Source: Shimwellia pseudoproteus
GTDB lineage: Bacteria > Pseudomonadota > Gammaproteobacteria > Enterobacterales > Enterobacteriaceae
Length of the DNA: 59,147 nt
Reading direction: 5' to 3'
Assembly: GCF_016415625.1 (NCBI RefSeq)
Contig: NZ_WBXP01000022.1
Coordinates: 1-59,147 of the forward strand
Shown here: positions 51,745 through 59,147 of the stretch, in pieces
How positions within the stretch are numbered: the stretch's first letter is position 1
Layout: each line of letters starts with the position of its first letter
Translations under genes and position numbers: made by a program
Notes under the pieces: model-generated
The model's input: only the letters and a program-made list of their open reading frames with translations
What the model was told of the DNA's origin: nothing
Database searches by the model: none

Positions 51745-51918
51745 ATGAGACACAGTCGAAATGAGGTTGGACGCTGGCGGATGCAGCGTCAGGCTCAGCG
51801 CCGTAAGTCACGCTGGCTGGAAGCACAATCGCGCCGTAATATGCGCATTCATGCAATCCGCAAATGTCTGGCAAGTCAGAAGCGCAATTCATTATTGTTC
51901 GCCATTTACGATCTCTGA
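51745..51918 (+). CDS. yciY: Small basic protein YciY
   Basis: A 57-aa, strongly basic protein (MRHSRNEVGRWRMQRQAQ, then RRKSRWLEAQSRRN, IRKC, SLLFAIYDL at the end). It is nearly identical in length and pattern to E. coli YciY, whose function is unknown. It begins 141 bases from the clsA start and is divergent from it. GAGCGG precedes the ATG. Confidence 0.9.
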   Translation: MRHSRNEVGRWRMQRQAQRRKSRWLEAQSRRNMRIHAIRKCLASQKRNSLLFAIYDL

Positions 51919-51985
51919 CGCCACTGAAGGGCGCCGTAAGGTGCCCTTTGGCCCGGTGAGAATTGCGTCACTATTGATCGTATCG

Positions 51986-52573
51986 CTATTTAAGATAACC
52001 GATCACCATTTGATGTAACGCGTCAACAATGGCGCTGCCGTCCTGCGCATGGTTACGCATATGGATCATTTTGCTGGCGTCAATCAGGCTGAGCATTGCC
52101 GCGGCAGCAACAGGGATATTGAGCGCCGGGTTTATTTCACCGGTTTGCTGGCCTTTTTCCAGCGCCGCGCTGAGTAAATCGTGCATCCCTTTGCTTTGCT
52201 TATCCAGCAGGGCAGCAACCTGCTGATTACGGCTCGCTTCGGCAAATAAATCAAAATACAGCGGGTAACCGCCGTCCAGGCTGCGTTGAAAAATAGCCTG
52301 GGTATAGGCTTTAATGGCGGAAATTACATCAGATGTATCAAGGGCCGCGGTAAAGGTCGCCACGGCATGCTCCAGCACCAGGTTGATGATATCGCCGAGG
52401 ATCTCTTCTTTACTGGCGAAATAGTGGTACAGGTGCCCGGGGCTGATTTTTGCCCTGGCACAAATATGCGAGATTGATGTCCCCTGGAAACCTCGGGCCG
52501 AGAAGCATTCCATGGCCACCATCAGCAGCGCCTCTTTTTTCATGCTGTGTTTTTCCGGATCCCGGTTTCTCAT
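51986..52573 (-). CDS. TetR-family repressor, local
   Basis: A 195-aa regulator with the TetR helix-turn-helix at residues 15-60 (ALLMVAMECFSARGFQGTSI, then ISPGHLYHYFASKEEIL) and a helical ligand-binding C-terminal domain. The ATG at 52573 follows GGGGAT; ten further codons upstream are open but lack a ribosome site. It is divergent from an aldo-keto reductase gene with two operator-like repeats between them, so it probably represses itself and that gene until an unknown ligand binds. Confidence 0.88.
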   Translation of the reverse strand: MRNRDPEKHSMKKEALLMVAMECFSARGFQGTSISHICARAKISPGHLYHYFASKEEILGDIINLVLEHAVATFTAALDTSDVISAIKAYTQAIFQRSLDGGYPLYFDLFAEASRNQQVAALLDKQSKGMHDLLSAALEKGQQTGEINPALNIPVAAAAMLSLIDASKMIHMRNHAQDGSAIVDALHQMVIGYLK

Positions 52574-52590
52574 TGCTATCCCCGATATAA

Positions 52591-52658
52591 ACAGAGTGCT
52601 CATTCTAATTTAATTGACAGAGAATGACAGCACCTTAAAATTAGAGCGTTCATTCTAA
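52591..52658. promoter_or_regulatory. Twin TetR operators between the divergent genes
   Basis: TTAGAGCGTTCATTCTAA at 52641-52658 is an imperfect inverted repeat. ACAGAGTGCTCATTCTAA at 52591-52608 matches it at 14 of 18 positions. The centres are 50 bp apart, about five helical turns, and lie in the promoter region of both genes. Confidence 0.65.
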
Positions 52659-52672
52659 TAATGGGGTTTACC

Positions 52673-53650
52673 ATGCAGCACCGTCGATTAGGTCATAACG
52701 GCCCCAGGGTCTCCGCTCTGGGGCTGGGATGTAACCGGATGTCATTGAAGCAACCCCGTAATGATGCTGAGAGTATCGCCACTATTCAGGCGTCAATCGA
52801 TGCGGGCATTAACCTGCTCAACACCGCGGATTTTTACGGTTCTGGCCACAATGAAAGCCTGATTGGGAAGGCTTTCAAAGGGCGCCGTGACGATGTCTTT
52901 ATCAGTGTGAAATGCGGGGCGATGTTTGATCCGCAGATGACATTCCTCGGCATTGATGGCCGGCCGGAGGCGATAAAAAACTTCGCCGCCTACAGTTTGC
53001 AGCGTCTGGGGGTTGAGGCGATTGATTTATACCAGCCGTGCCGCAAAGATCCCCAGGTGCCGTATGCGGAGACGATTGGCGCTATTAAGGATTTAATCAC
53101 TGAAGGGAAAGTCCGCTATCTGGGGGTCTCGGAAGTGGGGGCACAGGATTTGCGTATTGCCCACGATATCCACCCGGTGACCGCCATTGAAATCGAATAC
53201 TCCCTGGCCTGCCGCTTCAGTGAACGGGAGATTCTGCCCACCGCGCGGCCGCTGGGCATTGGGATTATCCCTTACCGGGTGCTGGCCGACGGTATCTTAA
53301 GCGCCACCGCCCAGCCAATACCGGCAAGTGCGGCGCATCAGATGGCGGCACCCCGCTTACAGGGGGACAATTATTACCACAATATGGCGGTGGCGGCCCA
53401 GCTGGATCAACTGGCCGGAGCGAAAGGCGTGAGCCCGGCACAGCTGGCGATTGCCTGGATACTGGCCCAGGGGGATGACCTGGTGCCGTTAGTGGGGATG
53501 ACATCGACAGGGCGGCTGGCCGAAAACCTCGCAATCCTCGACATTTCATTTACCGCGGACGAGCTGGCGTTTCTGGATAATGCCTTTGCCCCGGATAACA
53601 TTATCGGCGATCGTTATGCCCCGGCGGTAATGCCTTTTGTTGCCCGCTGA
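52673..53650 (+). CDS. Aldo/keto reductase
   Basis: A 325-aa NADPH-dependent TIM-barrel oxidoreductase of the AKR superfamily. N-terminal MQHRRLGHNGPRVSALGLG, catalytic Asp and Tyr in NTADFYGSGHNE, and catalytic Lys in FISVKCG. At the position usually held by the catalytic His the sequence reads DLYQPCRKDP, with Pro, as in a known subset of the family. A GVSEVG strand and a C-terminal cofactor region (PLVGMTSTGRLAENL) follow. Start at ATG 52673 after GGGG; an ATG four codons earlier is possible. Substrate unknown; probably an electrophilic aldehyde or ketone. Confidence 0.9.
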   Translation: MQHRRLGHNGPRVSALGLGCNRMSLKQPRNDAESIATIQASIDAGINLLNTADFYGSGHNESLIGKAFKGRRDDVFISVKCGAMFDPQMTFLGIDGRPEAIKNFAAYSLQRLGVEAIDLYQPCRKDPQVPYAETIGAIKDLITEGKVRYLGVSEVGAQDLRIAHDIHPVTAIEIEYSLACRFSEREILPTARPLGIGIIPYRVLADGILSATAQPIPASAAHQMAAPRLQGDNYYHNMAVAAQLDQLAGAKGVSPAQLAIAWILAQGDDLVPLVGMTSTGRLAENLAILDISFTADELAFLDNAFAPDNIIGDRYAPAVMPFVAR

Positions 53651-53742
53651 GGAGCGATCGCAGTAATGCGGGCACCGCAGAGGGTGCCCGGGATCATGGG
53701 GGCAGACAAGAATAATCCGCTAATCAGCCCGCCGTTTTTTGG

Positions 53743-54039
53743 CTAAAATACTTGCTTGAATGGCTTAACCTGCACCGATTTGTAAACTCCGGCGGCCTGA
53801 TAAGGGTCATCCTGGGCCCAGGATTGTGCTGCTTCCAGGGTCGGGAATTCGGCAATAACGGTTGATCCGGTAAACCCTGCCTGGCCCGGATCATTGCTGT
53901 CCACTGCAGGCATTGGGCCTGCGGTTAATAACCGGCCTTCATCACGTAATAATTGCAAACGGGCGAGGTGCGCCGGGCGCACGGCCATACGGTTGCCCAG
54001 GGAATCAGGATGGTCTTCGGCGTAAATAACATACAGCAC
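53743..54039 (-). CDS. yciI: YciI family protein
   Basis: A 98-aa ferredoxin-like alpha/beta protein of the YciI family (muconolactone-isomerase-like fold) with no established function. It has the conserved [13 protein letters not shown] start, [23 protein letters not shown] with the family His/Asp site, and [13 protein letters not shown] at the end. The GTG at 54039 is preceded by GGAG and gives exactly the E. coli length. It diverges from tonB. Confidence 0.93.
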   Translation of the reverse strand: MLYVIYAEDHPDSLGNRMAVRPAHLARLQLLRDEGRLLTAGPMPAVDSNDPGQAGFTGSTVIAEFPTLEAAQSWAQDDPYQAAGVYKSVQVKPFKQVF

Positions 54040-54196
54040 TATCAAAACTCCTTTATTAACGGATAGGTAGGTTACGTTAGGGGAATCGCCGGGAGACTGC
54101 AATTGAAAGATGCCGTCGGGGAAAAATGCACCGCTCAGTGGGGTAAAAAGCAACACTTGCCGTACCAATTCACTCCCGATGCAGATGCGTTATTGA

Positions 54197-54222
54197 ATAT
54201 GATTGCTATTTGCATTTAAAAT
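54197..54222 (+). promoter_or_regulatory. tonB promoter with Fur-box-like sequence
   Basis: GATTGCTATTTGCATTTAAA (54201-54220) is partly similar to the Fur box and overlaps a TAAAAT -10. The same sequence is found upstream of E. coli tonB, where Fur represses with iron. Confidence 0.6.
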
Positions 54223-54261
54223 GCTCTCCATCATTTGCCTATTGAATCGATTATGACTGTC

Positions 54262-55002
54262 ATGACCTTTGATACACCTCGCCGCTTTCCGTGGCCCACT
54301 GCACTCTCAGTGGCTGTCCACGTTGCTGTGGTGGCGGGGCTGTTGTATACCTCAGTGAATCAGGTAATGCAGCTGCCGGCGCCAGCCCAGCCGATCAGTA
54401 TTTCAATGGTGTCCCCGGCAGATTTGGAGCCGCCACAAGTGGCCCCGGCCCCGGCACCCGCCGTGGTGGAACCTGAGCCGGAGCCGGAACCGGAAGTACT
54501 GCCTGAGCCGCCTAAAGAGGCACCGGTCGTGATCCATAAACCGAAACCGAAGCCCAAACCAAAGCCGAAACCGGTGAAGAAGGTTGAAGAGCCGAAAAAG
54601 GACCCTAAACCCGTAGAGCCGCGCCCCGCATCACCGTTTGATAATCCAAACAGCACGGCCACCACTACCTCCCGGCCGGTTAGCGGAACGGCAAAACCGG
54701 GCCCGGCGGCACCGACAACCAGCAGTGTCTCTTCAGGGCCCCAGGCGCTGACCCGCGGGCAACCGGCATATCCGGCCCGGGCACAGGCACTGCGTATTGA
54801 AGGCAAGGTACGGGTTAAATTTGACGTGCTGGCAAATGGCACCGTCGATAACGTTGAGATCCTGTCGGCCCAGCCGGCTAATATGTTTGAACGCGAAGTG
54901 AAACAGGCCATGCGCCGCTGGCGTTACCAGCCCGGTAAGCCGGGTCAGGGGCTGATTGTGAATATCGTGTTCCGTATTGATGGCGGGGCGAGCGTCCAGT
55001 AA
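54262..55002 (+). CDS. tonB: TonB energy-transducing protein
   Basis: A 246-aa inner-membrane protein that passes proton-motive force from ExbBD to outer-membrane siderophore and B12 receptors. An N-terminal signal-anchor helix (ALSVAVHVAVVAGLLYTS with the key Ser and His) precedes the periplasm-spanning Pro-rich part with alternating EP (about 67-80) and KP (about 93-105) repeats. The C-terminal receptor-binding domain has YPARAQALRIEGKVRVKFDV and MRRWRYQPGKPG. The ATG at 54262 is the equivalent of the second of two E. coli ATGs; one at 54253 is also possible. Confidence 0.96.
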   Translation: MTFDTPRRFPWPTALSVAVHVAVVAGLLYTSVNQVMQLPAPAQPISISMVSPADLEPPQVAPAPAPAVVEPEPEPEPEVLPEPPKEAPVVIHKPKPKPKPKPKPVKKVEEPKKDPKPVEPRPASPFDNPNSTATTTSRPVSGTAKPGPAAPTTSSVSSGPQALTRGQPAYPARAQALRIEGKVRVKFDVLANGTVDNVEILSAQPANMFEREVKQAMRRWRYQPGKPGQGLIVNIVFRIDGGASVQ

Positions 55003-55075
55003 TCCCGTCTTTAAGAGGGGGCTGAGCTGTCCCGGAGATATTTTCTGCGGTCTATTTTCTGAGGCAGAGAGATAG

Positions 55076-55105
55076 AAAAAAGCCACACAGCAGTGTGGCT
55101 TTTTT
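55076..55105. terminator. tonB/yciA bidirectional terminator
   Basis: AGCCACAC, loop AGCA, GTGTGGCT with flanking A and T runs, between convergent tonB and yciA. Confidence 0.9.
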
Positions 55106-55118
55106 AATGGCGTGAGGT

Positions 55119-55514
55119 TCAGGCTGCGGGCAGTGGCCGGGGCTTGCCGTGCTCATCTACCGCAACATAAATAAACATTGCCTCTGTCGCCCGGTAACGC
55201 TGGCCAATGGGCTCGGAAGAGACCTTTTTCACCCACACTTCGACATTGATAGTGATCGAGGTGTTACCGCGTTTAATGCAGTTCGCGTAGCAGCACACCA
55301 CATCGCCTACCGCCACCGGCTTCATAAAGGTCATACCGTCAACCCGCACGGTGACAACACGCCCCTGGGCTATCTCTTTTGCCAGAATCGCGCCGCCCAT
55401 ATCCATCTGTGACATGATCCAGCCGCCAAAAATATCGCCGTTAGCGTTGGTGTCGGCGGGCATTGCCAGGGTGCGTAATACCAGCTCGCCCTGGGGGACA
55501 TCCTTGTGACTCAT
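55119..55514 (-). CDS. yciA: Acyl-CoA thioesterase YciA
   Basis: A 131-aa hotdog-fold thioesterase, broad on acyl-CoAs, cytoplasmic. The active-site region is [19 protein letters not shown] with the catalytic Asp, followed by [11 protein letters not shown]. It starts within the last codons of yciB (four-base overlap), so yciC-yciB-yciA form one leftward set. Confidence 0.96.
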   Translation of the reverse strand: MSHKDVPQGELVLRTLAMPADTNANGDIFGGWIMSQMDMGGAILAKEIAQGRVVTVRVDGMTFMKPVAVGDVVCCYANCIKRGNTSITINVEVWVKKVSSEPIGQRYRATEAMFIYVAVDEHGKPRPLPAA

Positions 55515-56050
55515 TTTTCAGTTTCCTGGGGCATATGACGATACATATAAAACCCGCTGATCACGGTAAAGAGCAGCGTCAACGCGGTTAAACCGAACAC
55601 TTTAAAATTAATCCAGATGCTTTCCGGTAACCAGAAGGCGACATAAATGTTCAGCAAGCCGCAGACGATAAAGAACAGCGCCCAGGCCATATTGAGCCGC
55701 GACCAGACCTGCGCAGGCAGGGTGATCTCTTTGCCCAGCATGCTCTGAATCAGCGGTTTTCTGGTCACCATATGGCCAATCAGCAGTGCCGCAGCAAACA
55801 GCGCATAGATAATGGTGACTTTCCATTTTATAAACTCGGCGTTATGGAAATAGATAGTCAGCCCGCCGAATACCACGACCAGCACAAATGTCACCAGGGT
55901 GGTTTTCTCCACCTTGCGGAACTTGTACCAGCCGTAAAGTAGCGCCAGTGTGGTGGCCACGATCAGTGCGCCGGAGGCGATGAAGATGTCGTAAATTTTG
56001 TAAAAAACAAAAAAGACGACCAGGGGCAGAAAATCAAGAAACTGCTTCAT
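55511..56050 (-). CDS. yciB: YciB/IspA inner-membrane septation protein
   Basis: A 179-aa protein with five hydrophobic helices, conserved in enterics and linked to cell-envelope and septum integrity. It starts [20 protein letters not shown] and has the conserved [21 protein letters not shown] near the C-terminus. It overlaps yciA by four bases and follows yciC by about 47 bases. Confidence 0.96.
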   Translation of the reverse strand: MKQFLDFLPLVVFFVFYKIYDIFIASGALIVATTLALLYGWYKFRKVEKTTLVTFVLVVVFGGLTIYFHNAEFIKWKVTIIYALFAAALLIGHMVTRKPLIQSMLGKEITLPAQVWSRLNMAWALFFIVCGLLNIYVAFWLPESIWINFKVFGLTALTLLFTVISGFYMYRHMPQETEK

Positions 56051-56097
56051 AGTGGCTTCCGTAAAGCGATGCGCCGGGCGAGGCCCGACACACAGTA

Positions 56098-56841
56098 TTA
56101 ATGACGAATCAGCATATACAGTCGGAACAGGTAGATCAGTAACACCGCCGACAGCAAATTGTTAACTGTATTAATGATAATAGTGGCTATTGAGGGCGTT
56201 AGCGCGCTCAGCGACGACGCAAACAGCAGCAACGACAGTTTCGCCAGTAGCCAGAGGATAACCGCCGGGGCGATCAGCCGCATATTGGCCCATCCCAGGC
56301 GGGTACTGCCGCGCACTGACTGAAACACGCCGAGTTTGTCCTGGATCATCATCACCGGCGCCAGGGACAACACAATCGCCAGTATCACCCCCGGGACTAT
56401 CAATAACATCATGCCCATTTGGATAACGAACGTGCTGAGAAACAGCAAAATAAACAGCCGGGGCAGCGATGGTGCCGCGGCGCCAATCGCCCGCAGAGCG
56501 CTGGTACGCTGGCCCGCAGAGACAATTTGAATTAAGAACAGCACACCGCCTACCAGCACGGTATTGCCAATCAGCGCTGAAAACGTCGATGCCGCAGACG
56601 CTTTTAGCAGAACCTGTTGTTGCTCCAGCGTCATGTTCTGCACCAGATCAAACAACCCCTGACTATCGGAGAGACTTGTACTGTCGTTAAGTATGGATAA
56701 TTGCTCCTCTCCCGGCGAGAAAGCATGGGCAATGACCAGTGATATAAACGCGCTAAGTAAAGCAATCAGCAAAATGGTAACAAACTGATTACGTAAAAAA
56801 TTCCCCGTGTCACGGTAAAGGCTATTTGCCGTGATAGACAT
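56098..56841 (-). CDS. yciC: UPF0259 membrane protein YciC
   Basis: A 247-aa inner-membrane protein with about six helices and no known function. The first helix starts near residue 20 ([20 protein letters not shown]). The ATG at 56841 ([19 protein letters not shown]) is preceded by AAGGAGAG; the 23 codons upstream in the frame are not conserved. First gene of the leftward yciCBA set. Confidence 0.94.
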   Translation of the reverse strand: MSITANSLYRDTGNFLRNQFVTILLIALLSAFISLVIAHAFSPGEEQLSILNDSTSLSDSQGLFDLVQNMTLEQQQVLLKASAASTFSALIGNTVLVGGVLFLIQIVSAGQRTSALRAIGAAAPSLPRLFILLFLSTFVIQMGMMLLIVPGVILAIVLSLAPVMMIQDKLGVFQSVRGSTRLGWANMRLIAPAVILWLLAKLSLLLFASSLSALTPSIATIIINTVNNLLSAVLLIYLFRLYMLIRH

Positions 56842-56899
56842 GAACTCTCCTTGAGGTACGGCCAAATTTATCAGCGCATGATTGTACACTGGATAAACC

Positions 56900-57298
56900 T
56901 CAAGTGGCACCTTCCGCGTGCGCTACCTGCGGAATATCCGGGCGGTTAATCAGCGCAATAGCACTATCGGGTAGTGGCGCAAGCCCCCAGGCGGCCCGGG
57001 CGCGGTTACAGGCGCCGTTAGTGACACCATTTTCACCGGACATGGCGAATTCACGGCAGGTAGAAGGGCGCTGGTGGTAAATAGTGCAACTGACCTGTTT
57101 CCCCGGTTCCCCCTGTAACGCCGTACAGCGCGGGGATTTTTGGTTGGTTCCGGACATACAGCGCAAAAATGGCGTTACTGGTTCGGTCATCGCGGCGGGT
57201 ACCGGGCCGGCGGCATCGTCGCCTTCTGCCCAGTAAAAAGAGACACGAAACCAGGCACAACAGGCACCGCACGTCATGCACGGGTTGATATCACTCAT
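56900..57298 (-). CDS. YkgJ-family cysteine-cluster (CxxCxxxCC) protein
   Basis: A 132-aa protein with the metal-binding motif CMTCGACC near its start, then [20 protein letters not shown] and a final Cys in [11 protein letters not shown], the zinc/iron-chelating (CxxCxCC) domain pattern. Function is unestablished; the clustered Cys suggests a bound metal. The ATG at 57298 follows GCAGG; the open frame upstream is not coding. It stands where K-12 has yciGFE, before ompW on the other strand. Confidence 0.82.
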   Translation of the reverse strand: MSDINPCMTCGACCAWFRVSFYWAEGDDAAGPVPAAMTEPVTPFLRCMSGTNQKSPRCTALQGEPGKQVSCTIYHQRPSTCREFAMSGENGVTNGACNRARAAWGLAPLPDSAIALINRPDIPQVAHAEGAT

Positions 57299-57414
57299 AA
57301 GTAAACCTGCTATTACAAAACAACGTATCACTAAGTAAGCAGATGAAAATATCCCCCGGGCGGTTAACTGGCAAGAGGCGGTATGTAAATAAATATCAGT
57401 GTTTATATGAAAAA

Positions 57415-57471
57415 TTGATCCAGATCGTAAATCACCCACCAGGCAAATTATCAAAAATTAATCCAGATCAA
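57415..57471 (+). promoter_or_regulatory. Two FNR-like boxes upstream of ompW
   Basis: TTGATCCAGATCGT (57415-57428, 8/10) and TTAATCCAGATCAA (57458-57471, 9/10). A possible -10 TATACT is at 57517-57522, giving a start near 57529 and placing the nearer box around -64. FNR control of ompW is known in E. coli; the sites here are read from sequence. Confidence 0.55.
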
Positions 57472-57571
57472 TGAATGTTAAAACCGCATTAAAAGTGTGA
57501 CCAAATTAAGTTCACATATACTCACATTTGGTTATATTCGGGACAAATAATAAACATGACAAGGATAGAGT

Positions 57572-58204
57572 ATGAAAAAGCAGGCAGTGGCATTGATTGT
57601 TCTGAGCGCCGTTTCAGGCAGCGCATTCGCCCATGACGCGGGGGAATTTTTTATCCGGGCCGGGACCGCGACGGTACGCCCCACCGAAGGGTCGGACAGG
57701 GTGCTGGGTATGAGCCATTTTAACGTCAGTAATAACACACAGATGGGGCTGACGTTTACCTATATGGCGACGGACAATATTGGTATTGAATTACTGGCCG
57801 CCACACCGTTTCGCCATAAGGTCGGCCTTAAAGAAACCGGCACCCTCGCGACGGTAAAACAGTTGCCGCCTACGCTGATGGCTCAGTGGTATTTTGGCGG
57901 GGCCGATAGCAAACTGCGGCCTTATATCGGCGCCGGGGTTAACTACACCACTTTCTTTGATGAAAAATTCAACGATACCGGTAAAGGGGCCGGGCTGAGT
58001 GGCTTAAGCGCCAAGCACTCCTGGGGCATGGCGGGCCAGGTCGGGCTGGATTATATGATTGATAAAGACTGGCTGATTAACATGTCGGTGTGGTACATGG
58101 ATATCGACACGGAAGTGAAGTTTAATTCCCCCGCTGGCCGCCAGAACATTGATACGCGTATCGACCCCTGGGTCTTTATGTTCTCCGCCGGGTACCGTTT
58201 TTAA
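57572..58204 (+). CDS. ompW: Outer-membrane protein OmpW
   Basis: A 210-aa eight-stranded beta-barrel of the OmpW/AlkL family with a hydrophobic channel, linked to entry of small hydrophobic compounds and anaerobic adaptation. The signal peptide is MKKQAVALIVLSAVSGSAFA, the mature start HDAGEFFIRAGTATVRP. Barrel landmarks are GLTFTYMATDNIGIELLAATPF, LMAQWYFGG, PYIGAGVNYTTFF and a C-terminal aromatic FSAGYRF. AAGGA precedes the ATG. Last intact core gene before the right-hand mobile scar. Confidence 0.97.
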   Translation: MKKQAVALIVLSAVSGSAFAHDAGEFFIRAGTATVRPTEGSDRVLGMSHFNVSNNTQMGLTFTYMATDNIGIELLAATPFRHKVGLKETGTLATVKQLPPTLMAQWYFGGADSKLRPYIGAGVNYTTFFDEKFNDTGKGAGLSGLSAKHSWGMAGQVGLDYMIDKDWLINMSVWYMDIDTEVKFNSPAGRQNIDTRIDPWVFMFSAGYRF

Positions 58205-58226
58205 TTCTTCTGCAAAATTCCTCTGC

Positions 58227-58256
58227 AAAACTGGTCATCATATGGCCAGTTTTTTC
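58227..58256 (+). terminator. ompW terminator
   Basis: AAAACTGG and CCAGTTTT pair across a 10-base loop, followed by T residues. The stop codon of the integrase remnant lies inside it, so the integration event reached into the ompW terminator. Confidence 0.65.
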
Positions 58257-58451
58257 CGCTCTTTCCCGCGGGTGTCATTGTATTTATCGGTCATTGTTTT
58301 TGAGCTATGACCGAGCAAAGTTTGTGTATCGATCCCTTGCTCCCGGTACAGCCGTTCTGACAGTGAACGCTGTTCGTGAAAACTGGCCGGAGTGCCATCC
58401 TTAGCCCAGTTGTAATCAATGCTATCTCTGGCCTTACTAAACGCCACGGTC
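58238..58451 (-). pseudogene. Lambda-type integrase, C-terminal remnant
   Basis: The leftward frame contains [11 protein letters not shown], the HEQR box in PASFHEQRSLSERLYREQG, LLGHSSKTMT and the nucleophile Tyr in DKYNDTRGKER, ending at the TGA at 58238-58240. These are the HxxR, H and Y catalytic elements of the lambda/P22 class of tyrosine recombinases. The first catalytic Arg and everything before it is missing, replaced by an IS3 fragment read on the other strand. The open frame continuing to 58651 is an artefact of that fragment. Confidence 0.85.
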
Positions 58452-58636
58452 AATGCCTGTGCGGAAAGTTTCTTCCATTCGCTGAAAGTCGAATGTATCC
58501 ACGGTGAACACTTTGTCAGTCGGGAAAAGTACGGGCGACGATATTTAATTATATCGGGTGTGATTACAATCAGCGGCGTCGTTACAGTGCCTGTGGCGGT
58601 CTCAGCCCGGAACAGTTTGAAAACCAGAACCTCGCT
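58452..58636 (+). pseudogene. IS3-family transposase remnant, frameshifted
   Basis: The plus strand reads [20 protein letters not shown] then FVSREK in one frame. In a second frame it continues [23 protein letters not shown] and ENQNLA, ending TAA. Together these form the C-terminal quarter of an IS3-type DDE transposase with a small deletion or frameshift near 58530. The fragment begins just before the catalytic Glu, as does the unrelated IS3 fragment at 312. Confidence 0.82.
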
Positions 58637-58947
58637 TAAGGCCGTGTCCACATTTCGTAGGGAGGATCATATATTGATGCGGTGGCCGTGATAGAGACAG
58701 GGATAGCACCGGATATAGAGTGGCCAAAACGTTTGAATTATAATGAGATAGGCTCGCAATGATGTGCTTTATTTACTGAGATCATCAAGTATTTATTTCC
58801 AATAATATAGTTGTACCTTTCATATATAACCACGTAGTTAATGGCACTAAATAAAATTTAAACAATATGTTTTTCTTTATGTCATTTGTAAAAATACCAC
58901 ATATCATTCGTTATTTCTAACAAACTGAGTTTTGGCAGGAGTAACTA
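58637..58947. other. AT-rich gap after the IS3 remnant
   Basis: About 310 bases without a supported gene, clearly AT-richer than the core to the left. Together with the neighbouring remnants it suggests horizontally acquired DNA. Confidence 0.5.
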
Positions 58948-59076
58948 ATGAAAAAAAAGGCTTTAACTTTTCTTATTTCCATTATAACAGTATGGGGTAA
59001 TCCGATTCATGCGGAAAATAAGACTACGCTTTATAAAGATGACACTGCTCTAAGGAAGGTGCGAACAAGTTCCTGA
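58948..59076 (+). pseudogene. Small secreted-protein gene cut by IS5
   Basis: The ATG at 58948 follows AGGAG and starts a clear signal peptide (MKKKALTFLISIITVWG, then NPIHAEN). After about 35 codons (TTLYKDDTAL) the native sequence ends at an IS5-type left end at 59054; the frame then reads into the element and stops at 59074-59076. The product would have been periplasmic or secreted. Its family is not recognised. Confidence 0.7.
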
Positions 59077-59147
59077 TATGAGATCATCATATTCATCCGG
59101 AGCGCATCCCAGAGGGACATCATGAGCCATCAACTCACCTTCGCCGA
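59050..59147 (+). mobile_element. IS5-family element, left end (continues beyond window)
   Basis: The 4-bp CTAA target (59050-59053) is followed by GGAAGGTGCGAACAAGT, the IS5-group terminal repeat. The transposase starts at the ATG at 59122 (MSHQLTFA) after GAGGGACATC. The right end is outside the window. Confidence 0.93.
59122..59147 (+). CDS. IS5-family transposase, N-terminus
   Basis: Only the first eight codons (MSHQLTFA) are in the window; they match the start of the IS5 transposase. The rest lies outside. Confidence 0.85.

Noticed and set aside
58238..58651. Continuous 137-codon integrase-like frame
   Set aside because: Only the last 70 codons are integrase; the first part is the antisense of an IS3 fragment, so this is a chimeric artefact.

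Overview
The window is chromosomal DNA of an enteric bacterium (Enterobacteriaceae) close to Escherichia but clearly diverged from it. The gene order from ychF to ompW follows the 26-28 minute region of the E. coli K-12 map: ychF-pth-ychH-dauA-prs-ispE-lolB-hemA-prfA-prmC-sirB-kdsA-chaA-chaC-ychN-ychO-narLXK-narGHJI-tRNA-Tyr pair-purU-ychJ-rssB-galU-hns-tdk-adhE-oppABCDF-yciU-clsA-yciY-yciI-tonB-yciABC-ompW. A ugd gene directly after galU, a voltage-gated-type K+ channel gene after oppF, and the absence of chaB, rssA, ychE and yciEFG separate it from K-12. A Shimwellia-like or similar lineage is possible, but the genus cannot be fixed from this sequence alone.

Left edge (1-3190): the end of a mobile island. 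It holds the 3' piece of an IS110-family transposase fused to the 3' piece of an IS3-family transposase, an orphan phage-type helix-turn-helix gene, and an intact P4-type tyrosine integrase. The integrase faces the 3' end of ychF across a 214-bp gap that holds short direct repeats and a hairpin and looks like an attachment site. Right edge (58205-59147): a second mobile scar after ompW. It holds the C-terminal stub of a lambda-type integrase, a frameshifted IS3-family stub, AT-rich DNA, and a small secreted-protein gene cut by the left end of an IS5-type element with its CTAA target.

Between these edges is core genome. It covers translation quality control (pth, prfA, prmC), precursor synthesis (prs, ispE, hemA, kdsA), lipoprotein sorting (lolB), ion and glutathione homeostasis (chaA, chaC), and a complete nitrate respiration module. 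In that module NarX/NarL sense nitrate, NarK moves nitrate and nitrite, and NarGHI with the NarJ chaperone forms the reductase. FNR boxes and NarL heptamers are visible upstream of narK and narG. Further right are the sigma-S adaptor rssB, UDP-sugar genes galU-ugd, hns, tdk, adhE, the oligopeptide ABC operon oppABCDF, envelope genes (clsA, tonB, yciB, yciC, ompW) and a TetR/aldo-keto reductase pair with twin operators.

The most notable signals are small lesions and rearrangements in otherwise conserved genes. adhE lacks about 235 N-terminal codons together with its promoter. sirB1 has one in-frame stop, and the neighbouring sirB2 is reduced to a frameshifted stub. The narK promoter region carries a perfect 27-bp tandem duplication between its FNR box and the gene. 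A 19-bp copy of the tRNA-Tyr 3' end lies downstream of the tRNA pair. I see no CRISPR array, no rRNA and no complete new multi-gene defence or biosynthetic system.
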